Notes under the pieces: model-generated
The model's input: the letters and a program-made list of their open reading frames with translations, nothing else
Told to the model about the DNA's origin: nothing
Database searches by the model: none
Position numbers and translations under genes: made by a program
Shown: positions 10,874 to 22,419 of the stretch, one piece after another
How positions within the stretch are numbered: the first letter of the stretch is position 1
How the letters are laid out: each line of letters starts with the position of its first letter
NCBI GenBank assembly: GCA_037176705.1
Contig: CM073895.1
Location: 1,984,001 to 2,048,000 of the forward strand
Length of the DNA stretch: 64,000 bases
Origin: Molossus alvarezi
Lineage: Eukaryota; Chordata; Mammalia; Chiroptera; Molossidae
Reading direction: 5' to 3'

Positions 10874-13800
10874 GTGAGTCCTCAGATTCTCATCCTCTGC
10901 CCCCCCAGAGCCCCACTCCTGCCCCCTGTGTGCCCAGCAATCTGCTCCTCCTCAGTGTCTCCCTGGGCCCTGTCCTTGTCCCTCTCACACCAGACTTTGT
11001 CCCCAGCAGCCCAGCACTTTGGGCTGTCCCAGCCCCTGACACTCCGTTCCCTGAGCACCGGGAGTGGGGGGAACAGGCAGGAAAGCTGTACCTCCCATTA
11101 TACAATCTCTTCTCTATAGACTCCCACCCCCACACCCCATTCAGGGGTGAGAGGTGAGCCCCACCACGAGGTGTGGGTGCTGGGACGTGCTTTAGGGCAG
11201 AAGCCCAACCGGGGCTGATCACCCACAGCCGCAGCCCTGTCCTGGGAGAAACTCGAATATCTGTGCACTGGGCGGGAGGCCGCTGCTCCTGGGCTGTGTG
11301 GTTCCCTGTCAGCCCACGCGGGTACCCCTGAGGATGCCCCCTGTTTGCCGGGGCCCCTCCTAATCCCGTGTCCCCTGTCAGGACCCTCCTAGGCCTCTGT
11401 CCCTGTCAGGACCCTCCTAATCCTCTGTCCCCTGTCAGGACCCTCCTAAGCCTGTGTCCCCTGTGGCTCCCAGGGCTCAGTGGGACCAGCAGGGGCAGCA
11501 GCGAGGCCCCGGTACCTTCAGGCTCCGCCCTCCAGGGCTGGGGCCCCAGCTGGGGAGCAGAGGGGCAGAGCTGGGGACCCAGACCAGGCAGTGCCCTCCC
11601 CAGGCTTCAGGGTGGTCAGTGGACAGTCCTGTCCTTGGGCCACCAGCTTGGTCCGCCCAGGGCACGACTCTACACAGCTGCTGGTGCCCATTACTCAGGG
11701 GGTGAGGCTGAGGCCCAGGCAGCTCCTCTGACCCAACGCCCTCCCGTCCCCTTAGGCCCTACTGTGTCTCCGTCTGGGAGCCCTCCTCAGCGAGGACAGG
11801 CCCCCCTGCAGGGACGGGGAGTACCCGGTGGGGGCCAAGTGCTGTCCCAGGTGCAGCCCAGGTGGGTGCAGCCCTGCGGGGACCCCTGGGGAAGCTGTGG
11901 GTGGGGGCAGGGCTGTAGGCAGGGGCAAACTTCCCAGCCTTCCCAGGCCTGGGGCCCCTCAGTTCCCAGCACCCACCACTGGGGTACAGAAGGGAAGGTT
12001 GCGGGGGGACAGGAGCCCGAGGTCACCCCCTGCAGCTCTCACACCTCAGACCTTCACCTCACTGCACAGGGGACAGGGGCTCGGGGTGGACACCCCATTT
12101 ATGGCCAGAAGACTGGGTCTCAGTGCCAGGCATCGGTTTCTCCGGAGGCCCCACATTCTCCCAGAACCTCTCACTTCACACAAGGCTGGCTCACTGTGCC
12201 GGGACAATCAGCTCAGGAGCCCTTGATCCCTGTGGGAGGTGTCACCTCTGCCCAGACTAACGAGAGGTCACCCTTCCTGAGTGTGTGGACCTCCGGGCTG
12301 CAGGACACCGGGTGAAGGAGGCCTGTGGGGAGACCACGGGGACAGTGTGTGCACCCTGCTCCCCGGGGACCTACACTGCCCAACTCAATGGCCTGGACGA
12401 GTGTCTGCCGTGCCACCTCTGTGACCCAGGTGAGAACACTGAGCCCAACCTCCTCTGTGCTGAGCCCCAAATCCCCATCACAGCACACAGGACTCTGAAC
12501 ACATCAGGCTGTGCCCAGGGTCAGGCCTCCCATCACCCGGGCCCTCCAGGGCTCAGGGACACTTTCCCATCTCAAGGGCCCCCAGCCTGGGGCAAACCCC
12601 CAGCCCGTGTGCCCAGGGCCGGGCCTCCTTCACCTGAGTGCAGGGTCTCAGGACCCCCAAGCCCCTTAACTTGAGGACCCTCCTCAGGCTGAGCACTGGA
12701 CCGAGGCCTACTTCCTGCCCAGGGCAGGTGATCTGGGCTGGGCACCCCAGGAGGAAGGCCAGGGCCGAGGTGGAGGCCAGGATGCTTGGGGTTCAGGGAG
12801 GGGTTGAGCCTCCTGCTACAACCACAGATGCCCCAGGGAGCCCTGTGTGACAGGCTGAGCCGGGGCAGATGGCAGGAGGCTGTCTCAGGGGGGCTCCCCA
12901 CCCCACCGCCAGCTGAGGGGCTCCTGCCCCGTGGCTGCCATCTGACCAGCCTGGTTTGCAGGATGGGAACCTGTCTGAGGGCGTCTTCAGGGGACAGCCT
13001 GGGGCTGGGACTGGCCTCAGCCTGTCCCTACTGACGGGACCTCACTTCCTGTCGGGCCCAGGCTGGGAGGTCTCAGTGTCCCCCAGAGGCCTGGCCTTCT
13101 GTGCAGGACACCCGTCCACCACCCCTGCCGCTGGCCTTTCCCTGCCGGCTGCTGGTCACCTCCCTCGGACCCCCTTTGGGACTCTCCTGTGTGTCGGGCA
13201 CCTCCCAGCAGTGTGTTCTGGTGGAGCCTGGGGGCACCTGCAGGGTCCCAGCTGGGAGCAGAGTTGGGCTGGGTTCTCATCACCCAGGGCGCTCCCCAGA
13301 CCCCAGGCAGGAGCCCCAGGCCTGCTGGCAGTGTCCAGCCCTCAGCTTGGTTTCCCCCAGTGACGGGGCACTCCCCACCAACCCTGGCGTCCTTGCTGCG
13401 GGTCTGACTCTTTCTCTGGGTCCCAGACACGGGCCTGGTGACCAGGAGGAAGTGCTCCAGCACCGGGAACACTGTGTGCGGCTGCGACCGAGGCCACTTC
13501 TGTGTCCTCGTGGACGGGGACGACTGTGCTGAGTGCAGGCCCCACAGGGACTGCAGACCAGGCCAGAGGGTGCAGGTGACAGGTGAGCCCAGCACCCAGT
13601 GAGGACACAGAGCAGACAGACCCAGGGGTGGGGAGGCCCGAGGAGCCCTCTGCCCGAACTCTCGTTCTCAGGCACCGAGAGGCAGGACACGCTGTGTGAA
13701 GACTGCCCGCCTGGAACCTTCTCCGCAGGGGGCACCCAGGCGGTGTGTGAGCCCTGGAGCAAGTAGGTGATCCCGGGGTGGTCCTCAGTGCTCCCCTGGG

Positions 13801-15783
13801 AGAGAAGGGCCCTCCCCCAGCAGAGAGACTGTGGGTCACACCTGCTCCAGTCTATGGGTCTCACAGAACTGGTCTTCTTAGGGAAAGACTCATGACAGCA
13901 CTTTGTAGATCATGGAGCCCAGGGTGCTTTTTTCAGAGACCCCACACCCTGTGTCCTCAGGAGTCCCCAGGTGTCAGGTTTGAGGGGCTTCCCTGGGATT
14001 CAGGCATCAGGGAGAGGCCTAAACGAGGCTGTCAAACCCCTGAGCGCCAATGCCGGGTTCCAGTTATGTCCTGGATGCTCAGGGGCTATGGGAGGAGGCT
14101 GGGGCCACCAGGTGTGGCTGCCATGGGGGAGGGGCCCAGGGGTCATTGTATCCACCCTCCTATTCCTCTCCAGGTCTGTCCCTCTGTCTGTGGCTTTAAC
14201 AGTCCGTCCCTGACACCAGCTCTGTCTCCACCCTCTGTCATCTCCATCACTGTCCCTCTGTCCTGTTAGTGTCCCTGCCCCCTGGTGTCCTGCCTCCCCC
14301 TCCTCTCCCTCTGTCTTCCCGTGGCTGCGGGACATGGAGTCAGACAGACCATGTTCCCCCAGAGCCGGCCCCGCACGGGGGCCCCAGGCAGCAGCCTTCA
14401 CCTCTGTGAGCCCGGCTGTGCAGCGGGACACTGGAGGGTCCCCGTGAGCATCAGGCCCCCAGGGTGCCCAGGCCTGCGACCCAGGTCCCCACCGCTCCTG
14501 TCCCCCAGGTGCAGCGGACTCTTGGAGACAGAGGCCAAGCCTGGGACCAATAGCACAGATGTGACCTGCTCCTCCTCGGTGAAAGTTGCCATCCTGTGTG
14601 TCTGCACTGTCATCTCTGTCACTGTTTCATTGGGATACTTAATCATCAGAATCAAAAGGTCACGTGGTGAGCAACAGCCCCTGGTCCCATCAGGGCTCAG
14701 GTCCCAGCTCTCATTCCACCACCATCCCTGGTCTGTCCCTCACAGTGGGGGAGGTGTGGCACTGGGGCCCGGGAGGGCGGGACTTCCTGTCTGAGGAGCC
14801 CTGTGCCCAGAGGTGTCTGCTCAGCACCATGGACCCTGAGCTCCCGTCTGCCCTCAGGGGACAGAGAAGCACAGGAGCCTGGAGCCCTGGGGGCGGGGCC
14901 CACGTCATTCATTCCCTCCTTGGTTCCCCCTCACCCAGTGTCCCCTGCACAGGGCTCTGTCTGCCCGGGGAGCCCGAGTGGCAGGGGGAGCGGGCACGGA
15001 GCAGAGAAAGGCACAGGGAGAGGGGCAGGCTCTGTCCTGTGTCCTCACCCGGGAGGGGCCGGGCCAGGCTCTGAGCAGCGGGCAGTGTCCCTTCTCTCCA
15101 GATCCTGGGGCACCCCCTCCTCTGTGGGGTGCTCACCCCTCTCCCTGGTCGGAGGTCTGACTGGGCTGAGTTAGGGACTGAGTTTGGCAGCTGGCCAGGT
15201 GGCAGGGGTGCCCTGAGTCTTGTCACCTGTCCTGGCTCCCTTGGGACAGGCCGGGCAAGGAGCCATCCACACTGGTCTGTCTGCCTCTGAGGGGCCATCT
15301 CTCCAGGAAGGTGTAGGGTGAGGGGCAGAGCTCTGTGGTCCCCCAGTGTGTACCCCCCCCATGCACGTGTCTCTGTTTTGCAGGAGAAACCACCCAGAGG
15401 ACACACAGTGATCAGGTACTGATGCTTGTCCCACCCTGGCGGTGATGCTGCTGGGCTGGGTGGGGTCCCAGTTCCCTGTGGGTGCTGTGTCCTTAGGGTG
15501 CAGTGAGCTCACTCGGGACGGGAGGCCACTGCTCCTCCCCTGGGAGTCCGGGCTGACCCTGAGCATCCAGGGCCGAGGGCAGGAGCTGGCCCAGTGTCTT
15601 CATGCCAAATGTACTCCTCAGTGGAGAAGACAGCAGGCGGATTGGGACACCACAGCCAACCAAGCCCTGCAGGAGTTTCCGATCTTGCCAGATGTCACCA
15701 CGGTGTCCGTGGAGGAGACAGCATCTGTGTTCCAAGACAGACACCCACCAGGTCACGAATGTCTTCAGGATGCAGACATCTGA
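10805..15783 (+). CDS. TNFRSF14: TNF receptor superfamily member 14 (HVEM), complete, 8 coding exons
   Basis: Type I membrane receptor of lymphocytes. In the family it binds LIGHT, lymphotoxin-alpha, BTLA and CD160. The coding exons are 10805-10873, 11756-11861, 12304-12429, 13427-13582, 13672-13762, 14509-14666, 15384-15415 and 15622-15783. All have GT/AG borders and matching phases, giving 900 nt, or 299 aa (I recall 283 in human). Visible in order: a start MEPLQGWGPPPW close to the human one, a hydrophobic signal segment, cysteine-rich domains from about residue 40 to 183, an NST sequon at 197-199, a membrane span at about 209-230, and a cytoplasmic tail with an SVEE TRAF-binding motif at 275-278. 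The start was chosen for its match to the known N-terminus. No in-frame stop is seen. The tail ends with about 15 residues with no recalled human match. Confidence 0.93.
11355..11462 (+). repeat. Short tandem repeat of about 30 bases in TNFRSF14 intron 1
   Basis: Three to four imperfect copies of a unit containing 'ctgtcaggaccctcctaa' followed by 'cctctgtcccc'. Unit lengths differ by a few bases. Confidence 0.8.
11756..11861 (+). CDS. TNFRSF14: TNFRSF14 coding exon 2
   Basis: Codes residues 24-58: the rest of the signal segment and the start of cysteine-rich domain 1, including EYPVGAKCCPRCSP. The acceptor is cttag and the donor gtgggt. Confidence 0.92.
12304..12429 (+). CDS. TNFRSF14: TNFRSF14 coding exon 3
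   Basis: Codes about residues 59-100: RVKEACGETTGTVC and the first half of domain 2, ending C-H-L-C-D-P. Borders are gctgcag and gtgaga; phase 1 on both sides. Confidence 0.92.
13427..13582 (+). CDS. TNFRSF14: TNFRSF14 coding exon 4
   Basis: Codes about residues 101-152: the end of cysteine-rich domain 2 (NTVCGCDRGHFC) and most of domain 3. Acceptor cccag, donor gtgagc. Confidence 0.92.
13672..13762 (+). CDS. TNFRSF14: TNFRSF14 coding exon 5
   Basis: Codes about residues 153-182: ERQDTLCEDCPPGTFS, the last cysteine-rich part of the ectodomain. The donor gtaggt splits the next lysine codon. Confidence 0.9.
14509..14666 (+). CDS. TNFRSF14: TNFRSF14 coding exon 6 (stalk and transmembrane)
   Basis: Codes about residues 183-235: the juxtamembrane stalk with an NST sequon, a 22-residue hydrophobic span and the first basic cytoplasmic residues (RIKRSR). 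Acceptor cccccag, donor gtgagc. Confidence 0.92.
15384..15415 (+). CDS. TNFRSF14: TNFRSF14 coding exon 7
   Basis: A 32-base exon coding GETTQRTHSDQ of the cytoplasmic tail. Its length restores phase 0 for the last exon. Acceptor ttgcag, donor gtactg. Confidence 0.82.
15622..15783 (+). CDS. TNFRSF14: TNFRSF14 coding exon 8 (last)
   Basis: Codes residues 247-299 and the stop TGA at 15,781-15,783. It contains LPDVTTVSVEET, the conserved TRAF-recruiting stretch of the tail. Acceptor ctcctcag. Confidence 0.9.
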   Translation, partial: WRRQQADWDTTANQALQEFPILPDVTTVSVEETASVFQDRHPPGHECLQDADI

Positions 15784-17700
15784 GCATCCACGGGGTCTGC
15801 TGACTGTTCCAAGCCCCCAAGGACCGAATGTGGGGCCCGGGGAGCGTGTGGCACCTGCTGCTTGAGGGCTGAGCCTGCACCAGGCAGAACAAGGGACCAG
15901 CCCTGCTAAGTGGGTTTTGGGGACCACACATGCCTCCTCATCAAACTTCTGAGGAGCCCTGAGCCCTCCTCTCACCCCTTGCTGGCCCAGCACCCCGAGG
16001 TCACACCCATGGAAATCTTGTCTCCCCACATGCTCCTGCTCCTTGAGTCTCAGCTGCAGGATGGGCTGTGGGCACCCCCGGTGGCTGGACTGGGCACGGT
16101 AGGTATGAATGGGACATTGGATGAATGTAATTACTGGAAGGTATTTCCCAATTGGACTTACATTCCGATTATATTTTCACTGCTCATTGAAAGCTATTTT
16201 GCGGAGATGCTTTGAGGGTAAGTCAATGTCCAGTTCCAGTCAGACTCCCAGGGAAACCCTGAGACAGACGCCGCCGCACGTGGCTGAGTGTGTGTGGAGA
16301 GGTGTGAGACCACGGACACGCTCCGTGTCTCATCTGCGTGTCTCCATTGATTTTCTTTCCCGACAAAGGCATTACACTGGGAAGAACTGTCCTCATTCAT
16401 TCCGTCACTCACTCACTCACTCACTCCCTCCCTCACTCACCTGTCCATTCATGCATTCGTGTATACTGATGACCGATGGCCTCATGGTTTCCTGTCTTAT
16501 TCACTGGGGTCTGACCCACTAATCCCGTTCCTTCTGGTCCTCCCAGATCTTTCCATGAGGGGGCACTTTTAGCTGCTCCTGGATTCTTAGACACATTTCT
16601 ATCACCCCACGAGCCTCTCCGGAATGCCTGGCCCAACCGCATGTCCAGGCCTCTGGCTCCACCCTCCCTCGTCCCAGGACCAGGCATCCCTCCCCCAGCC
16701 CTGGCTGTTTCTATGGAGAACGGTGTTTAGAACCCACCCTTAGTGGCTGGGTGTGCTCACTGTCACCGGGTGTCAGGGCTCCTGGGGTTTCACGGGGAAG
16801 AATTAGGAATCGCACACCCCACTCTCTCTGCATAAATGTGTAGCAGAGATGTCACCCCAGCGGAGACAGAGCCGTGCACACAGGTGTCCTGAGCTGCAGG
16901 TGAGCACCAGCTCCCTCCCAGAGGCCCATTCCTGACCAACACCCACGTGCAACAGGGGTTGGCGTGGCTGCTGAGGGGCACTGGGCTGGACAATCCACCG
17001 CCCTGTGCCCTCCATCTGCCCCTTGTTTCTCCTCTCTATCCCCGTCCCCCCTATGCCTGGGCTCCTGGGCAAGGATCAGAGCTGGACTCTGGGCACCTCT
17101 CAGTGCCCCAGGTCAAACCCTTGGGGCAGGTTGGTATAAAACGGGTCCCTCGCAGAGTGTGGGCTGCTGTGAAGCTGTGTGAGCAGTGACAGTCTGACCT
17201 CCGTGGTGTCTGGAAGGCGACAAAGTGAGCGAATGAGCACACTTCTCACGACAGAAATGGTGTCTCTTGCCTGGAAAGGAAGAGTCGGCCTTCGTCTCGG
17301 GGGCCTTGGTTGTCACCCACACAGCTGAGCCCAGCAGTGCTCGGGATCTGCCCGCCCTGAGGACACAGGCCCTTGACACAGGGCAGGGGGCGGCACCCGC
17401 TCCCTGGGGCTGGCAGAGAAACGCAGTGTCTCCCACCCCGTGAGGAGCTGGGCGGTTCTGCCCCAGAAGCACGTGGAGAGCAGCTGGGCAGAGGAGGGCC
17501 GGCCAGGCCCCTGCCCTGGGACAGTGGGCACCGCGGAGAGGTGCACCCCCAGGCCCACCCACCTGGAAGGAGCGGGACCCTCGTCCCCAAGGGGGTCTGC
17601 AGCTGTCCACCTGGCTGGGCCTGCCCTTCCTCTGGGGCTCTCCATGCCTTCCTACCCCGGAATGAATTTGCTCTGCTGGATGGAAGAACCGGGTTACTGT
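15784..17700. other. 3' flank of TNFRSF14 and intergenic DNA
   Basis: Should include the TNFRSF14 3' untranslated region, but no AATAAA or ATTAAA hexamer was seen just after the stop. A CACT-type simple repeat lies at about 16,405-16,440. The rest shows nothing that I can name. Confidence 0.4.
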
Positions 17701-18640
17701 TCTGGAGCCTGGACCTCCAGCCGCACCCCAGGCTGAGGACGCAGCAGCACCTCTGTGGCCTGCGTTCCCTTCTGCACTGCAGGCTCTGGGGCGCCATCAG
17801 GGGCTCCACCTCCGCGTACAGGGCAGGGGGCGCCCTTCCTTCTGCAGCGGGGTGCAGGCCCGGGCCCTCCGTCCCGAGCCCCCAGGGAGCCAGGCCCAGC
17901 GCTGGCGGCCCGCTGTCTGCAGCCAGTCCCGGCTCCAGGGCTCAGTGCCTGTGTCACCTGCGGGAAACTTTGGAAACGCTGGACCGCAGGGACTTTCCCG
18001 CCGGACCAGACCTTGGGGGACAGGCTAAATCCTAGGAGGGGCGCCAGGTGGGCGGAACCATCGCGCACACCGCTTCCCTTCACCCGCCGCCGCCACCCCC
18101 ACTCCTCTGGGTGCGGAGCCCGGGACCCCAGCCGACCAGGAGGACCCGCCAACAACCTCCAGTAGCCGGGGCCCAGGTGCACTGGCGGCGGCCCCGCCTC
18201 TGAGCTCCGCCCGCCGTCGCGCCATTGGCCGACGGGCTAGACACATGCAAATTAGCTGTCTGAGTGCCTGAGGCAGTGTCTGGCTGGAAGGGAGTCTGGG
18301 GGGGACGCGGGGTCACAGGTCGACCCAGGCCGGGCGGGGCGTGTGGGCGTGGCCGGGACGGCAGCTGGGTGCGGGCCTGGACCCGGGTTCCAGCAGGGCT
18401 GGATGGGGGCGTGGCCTGCTTAGGGGTGCGGGGCGTGCGACCCCCTGCACCTACCCCGCATGCCCGGGCGTGTGTCCTGAACTCCCTGTTGACTGCGGTT
18501 GGGGGTCGTGGGGTCGTGGGGTCGGACGGGAGCAGGGCGGTGGTCCTGGTGGGCCCAGCTCTGGCTGCTGGGCTGGGGTGCTGGCCTTGGCAGGGAGCTC
18601 CGAGGGGCAGGGCGAGGGGCGGGGCTGGATCTCCAGCCCA
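17700..18640 (+). promoter_or_regulatory. CpG-rich block at the 5' side of PRXL2B relic
   Basis: GC- and CpG-rich sequence immediately before the first PRXL2B exon relic. It holds a CCAAT box in reverse (ccattgg near 18,222-18,228) and a perfect octamer ATGCAAAT at 18,245-18,252. Its position fits the PRXL2B promoter and missing first exon; no start codon or first coding exon could be recognised in it. Confidence 0.5.
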
Positions 18641-18647
18641 GGCCCAG

Positions 18648-20571
18648 GTCCTGGATTTTCGGGGCTGGTGGCAGGAGCCTGAGTGCAGCGTGGCTGCCTG
18701 TGGGGTTGGTGGCACCGAGAGTCGCAGGATCACGCGCGAGCTCAACAGCCTGAAAAGTCTCCAGGACCAGCGTGGCATGTGCTGGTGGGAGTGTGGCTGA
18801 GGCCCTGCCTGCAGGAGTTTGTAGACTTCCCTGGAGCTGCCTGTGCTCCCCTCACGGAGCCTCCCCTGAGCCCCCTTTAGCTCTTATCACACTCAGGGCA
18901 TTGGGGGTCCCTCCTGCCAGCCCCTCTCTGTCCAGGAGCAGGCAGCGGTGATATGCTCCTGTGTCTGCTCCCCTCATCTCTCCTGCCCCTGCAGCTGTGG
19001 CCCCAATCCGGATCCCCTGCCCTGATGTCCTTCCCACTGTGGACAGACAGTGTGGTCCCAGTGGTGCCTCTGGTCTGGAATCAGAACTAAAAGGCTTTCC
19101 TGAGACAGCTGTACCCGCCCCACCCCCCACCACCACCTTTGGTCACCTCAGATGAGAACCTGAACTAACCAGGTGCCACTTCAGCAGGAGTAGCTGGGAC
19201 AAGAGCCCAGGCTGAGCTGCCCCCACCTCCAGGCCCAGGACTCCTCCCCAGGGATCCTCACAGAGCCCAGGGCAGAGTGCAGGCGAGTCCTGCTCCCCCT
19301 TTCTGCGTGTCACCTCTGGGCCTTAGTCCTTCCTGCAACAGCATGTAACTCAGGCCTACTCTGCATGTCCTGCCCTGTGGGGAGAGCTGGGCTCTTAGGG
19401 TGGACAGAAAGCTGGGTGCAGGGGGGTGAGCCAGGGTGCTGGGCGTGTCTGGGGCACACACAGACCTCTGCTGTCCAGAGTTCTACCTGAGTGAGAGCAA
19501 GGGGTCCTACCAGGAGCTGAGCTTCCAGCCCCTAGGGAGGGAGCCCGGGGTCCACTGCTGAACCCCTTCTCAATGCTGTCCTCTCCCTGGACAAGGCTTT
19601 GGTGGACCCAACACGTGGGTCAGGCCTTCTACCCACCCCACCCCTCTTGGTGCTGTCAGTTGTGGTCTGTGGGTCTGGTTTCTCACCCAGGACCTGCCCC
19701 TAGAAGGCTGCAGAGGGGGCTTGAACACTAGAGCCCCAGTCAGGGGTCAACCCAGCCACATGGGGTGCCTGTGTCCCAGGCTGGCTGCCCCTCCTGGTTG
19801 GGGGAACAGTTGAGTCGGAGCTCTAGGCTTAGCCAGCCTGGGGCCCTGTCTACCTTGTTTGTCAGCCCCTAGCTGGCTGCCCCAGGGCTCGGGCAACTGT
19901 TCCTGGCTGGCAAGGTGTTTCGGTGGGCCCAGCTGGTGCTGGCCTGGCTTGTCTGTGCCCCTTGAGGCCCCGGTTTGATGGGCTGGGGTCTGCTTGTGGG
20001 AACTGGTCTGTGGCCTTGAGAGCCTGTGTCTGAGCTGCTGCCATCGTCTGTGAGGGCTGATGTGTGGGATTGGGGTGGCTGGAGCCTCCTGAGGGCCTCC
20101 CTCTAGGGCTGACCTGGGCCTATTCTCCTACCTCCAGGCCTGAGTGGACGTCCCTGGGAACCTGTCTGAGGACCAGCCACTGGTGGTCCGCCAAGGTGGG
20201 CTGGGGGCTGAGGAGGCTCAGGGGCCAATGCCTGGTCACATGGGGTGCCAGGGCCACACCCTGAGGTGGGCAGGAAGGCCTTGCAGCGCTGGGTGGGGTG
20301 TAGCAGAACAGCTGTCATCTGGGTAACCAGGGAGGGTCGGGGCCCACAAGGCTGCCTCCATCCTCCCCGAACACGGGTACCCTGTCCTCCCCCGACCCCC
20401 ATTGCTGCAGGTGACAGAGTGCTGCCACACTTTGTTCAGGTGTCCCCACGTGCCTGCGTCCCCCTGAAGTGCCTCCTGCAGGTCCTGGACATGTCAGCGG
20501 AGCCTGTGCCAGGAAGCCACCCAGGGGAGCTCCAGCCTGGGTGGGCACTGCCTGCTAAGACCACCCCCTAG
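18648..20571 (+). pseudogene. PRXL2B: PRXL2B (prostamide/prostaglandin F synthase) decayed gene
   Basis: In mammals PRXL2B is a thioredoxin-fold enzyme that reduces prostaglandin H2 or its ethanolamide to the F form, using a CxxC motif. Exon relics lie in the expected order and strand between TNFRSF14 and MMEL1: 18,648-18,840; 19,479-19,560; 20,138-20,195; 20,411-20,571. Matches include L-V-G-V then LQEF in the first relic, FYLSESKGSYQELSF in the second, PGNLS then LVV in the third, and HFVQ then LLQVL in the last. The reading is broken: the CxxC site reads G-T-E-S, a frameshift lies just after the LQDQ block, and in-frame TGA codons lie at 18,798, 19,559 and 20,141. The first coding exon was not found. 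I infer loss of function; a working paralogue elsewhere is not excluded. Confidence 0.82.
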
Positions 20572-22319
20572 AACTAACTCCCCTGGGCCGAGCGCTTGGC
20601 ATGGTCAGGGGCTGAGCTGTTCCTTGCAGCTTCAGGTCAGTCCAGCAGGTCAGTGTGACCCCGCTTTGCAGAGGGGAACAGGCTGAGGCCAGTGAGTCCA
20701 GGGTGAGGGTGGCTGGCCGGCAGGCGCAGGAGGGCCCTCCCCAGGGCTGCAGGTGGAGCAGCCCCCATGCTGGCAGGCTCGGGAGGGCTTGTCCCAGGTG
20801 ACTGTAGGGTGGTCCTGGAAGCCGACCTGTGCCCTGCATGGCGGGGCCTGTCCAGAATGTTCCTTTCTGCACAGACTGCTAGGGACCCGGTGTGGCTGGC
20901 CCGAGGGGCGGGGCCGCCTCCCCAGTGAGAGGAGGTGTGTGGAGCGCAGCCCAGGCTTCAGAGGATGAGGGGCGGCTGCTGGCTGGGCCGCTGCAAGCTG
21001 GATGGAATGTCCGGGATGCCTGGGCTGGGACTGAACCCTGCGGGGTGGGCAGCCGCAGGAGCATCATTCCTGCCGGTCAGCATTTCTTCACGAGTCCCCG
21101 GGGCAGCGGGCAGCCATGGTGGCTGCAGCCTCCCCAGGAGCTCAGCAGTTAGGCACAGGAGCGCCAGGGGTCTGAAGTGCAGGGTCTGTTGGGCTCCGGG
21201 GGACAAGGAGGGCAGGAGTCGGGGTCTCAGAAGGAGCCGGCGGGGTGGGGCGGGTGCTCCTGTTGGTGCCTCTGAGTGGTTTGGGGAGGAGGTGGATCCC
21301 ACCAGGGAGTTGGGAGGAAGGTCAGAAAGGGCTAGTCTGCCCGAGGCACCTTCCCCATGTGAGAATTGTCACGTGTCCTGCTGGGGGTGGCTGGGGGGTG
21401 TCTAGGATCACGGGGTACTTCCGGCTTCCCCCCCCCTTCCCTAAGCGGTGCAACCGCACTTCCAACCTCACAGGTCCAGAGCCCAACCCCCCAGCCCCTC
21501 GGGTGCTCTCTGGGCAGTGGGATCGGCTTCAGATGACCCTCCCAGTAGCAGTCAGTCTCGTAACCCTGGTCTGGGCTCCGATGACCACAGGGTCTCCAGC
21601 TGGCCTCCCTGCACACCCCGGCCCCCTGGATCCAGTGCCCCTCGCGGTCATCTGAACGCTCAGGGAGGGGACACATGCTTTGTGGGGGAACCTCTCCCCG
21701 GGCGTCCAGGTCCACAGACCCCAGATCCAGCTTCCGTGCTGTGGTCCTGGGGTCGCCTCCACCCCACTCGGACCTCAGCTCCCTCCCTTTGGCAGCTCTC
21801 CCTCTGATGTGTGGGCCCTCAGGGCCGCAGGCCATCCGTAGGGGCCGCGCTGGTCAGTGCTGTGGCCCCAGCACGAAGACCCTGGGGGCTTGTCAGGAGC
21901 ACCAGCTCCTGCCCAGAGCCCTTCCCTCACTTGGCCAGTTGTCTTGCCCAAGGCCATGCAGTGGGTGGGCAGAGCCAGCTGGACCCTCTGGGCACTGCCC
22001 CCACACCCTCCTGGCCTAGAGACAGGCAGCAGACTTCTCTGAAGCGTTTACTTAGCTCAAGTCCGGAGCTCGAAGCTCCTGCACACTGAGGGTGCACTTT
22101 GGGGTGGGCGGGAGACCTTGAAATGAGTCCATGAGGCTGGGCCTGTGGAGCCAGGCTCTGTGCACCCCGGGTGTCGGGGTGGGGCGTCGGCTCCAGGTGG
22201 GGCACAGGCCCTCCCTGCTGCGGTTCTGGGGCGCATGCAGGTCCCTGCCGGCTGCCGTGTCGGAGCCCCGGGCGCCTGGGCCCCGGGAGGCTGTGCGCCG
22301 CTGCGTGGCTCGGCTTTGG
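20572..22319. other. Region between PRXL2B relic and MMEL1 3' end
   Basis: About 1.75 kb of GC-rich DNA. The part next to 22,319 is MMEL1 3' untranslated sequence on the minus strand. A variant polyadenylation hexamer AGTAAA (minus strand) lies at 22,047-22,052, about 270 bases past the MMEL1 stop, but is only a candidate. Confidence 0.4.
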
Positions 22320-22419
22320 CTACCAGACGCGGCATCGCACACGTGGGTGCATGGGGGTGCCCCGGGAGCAGTGGAACGCGTCCGAGAAGGCAGCCAGGTT
22401 CTGCAGGGAGCCCAGCACC
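22320..22419 (-). CDS. MMEL1: MMEL1 exon 24 (last coding)
   Basis: Codes residues 747-779 and the stop TAG. It ends C-R-V-W, the conserved C-terminus of the neprilysin family. The acceptor is cctgcag. Confidence 0.95.

Noticed and set aside
11368..12315. A 315-codon plus-strand open frame overlapping TNFRSF14 exon 2
   Set aside because: It runs through introns 1 and 2 in GC-rich DNA, starts inside a short tandem repeat, and its frame does not match the TNFRSF14 exon frames at the known borders.
17120..17180. TATA-like sequence ggtataaaacggg near 17,133
   Set aside because: No recognisable exon or open frame follows it and no gene is expected at this place; a chance match is enough to explain it.
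18264..18800. A 178-codon plus-strand open frame that could be read as an intact gene
   Set aside because: Only its last 50 codons resemble PRXL2B, beginning at a splice-acceptor-like site; the rest is promoter-like GC-rich DNA, and the frame ends at a premature TGA inside the conserved region.
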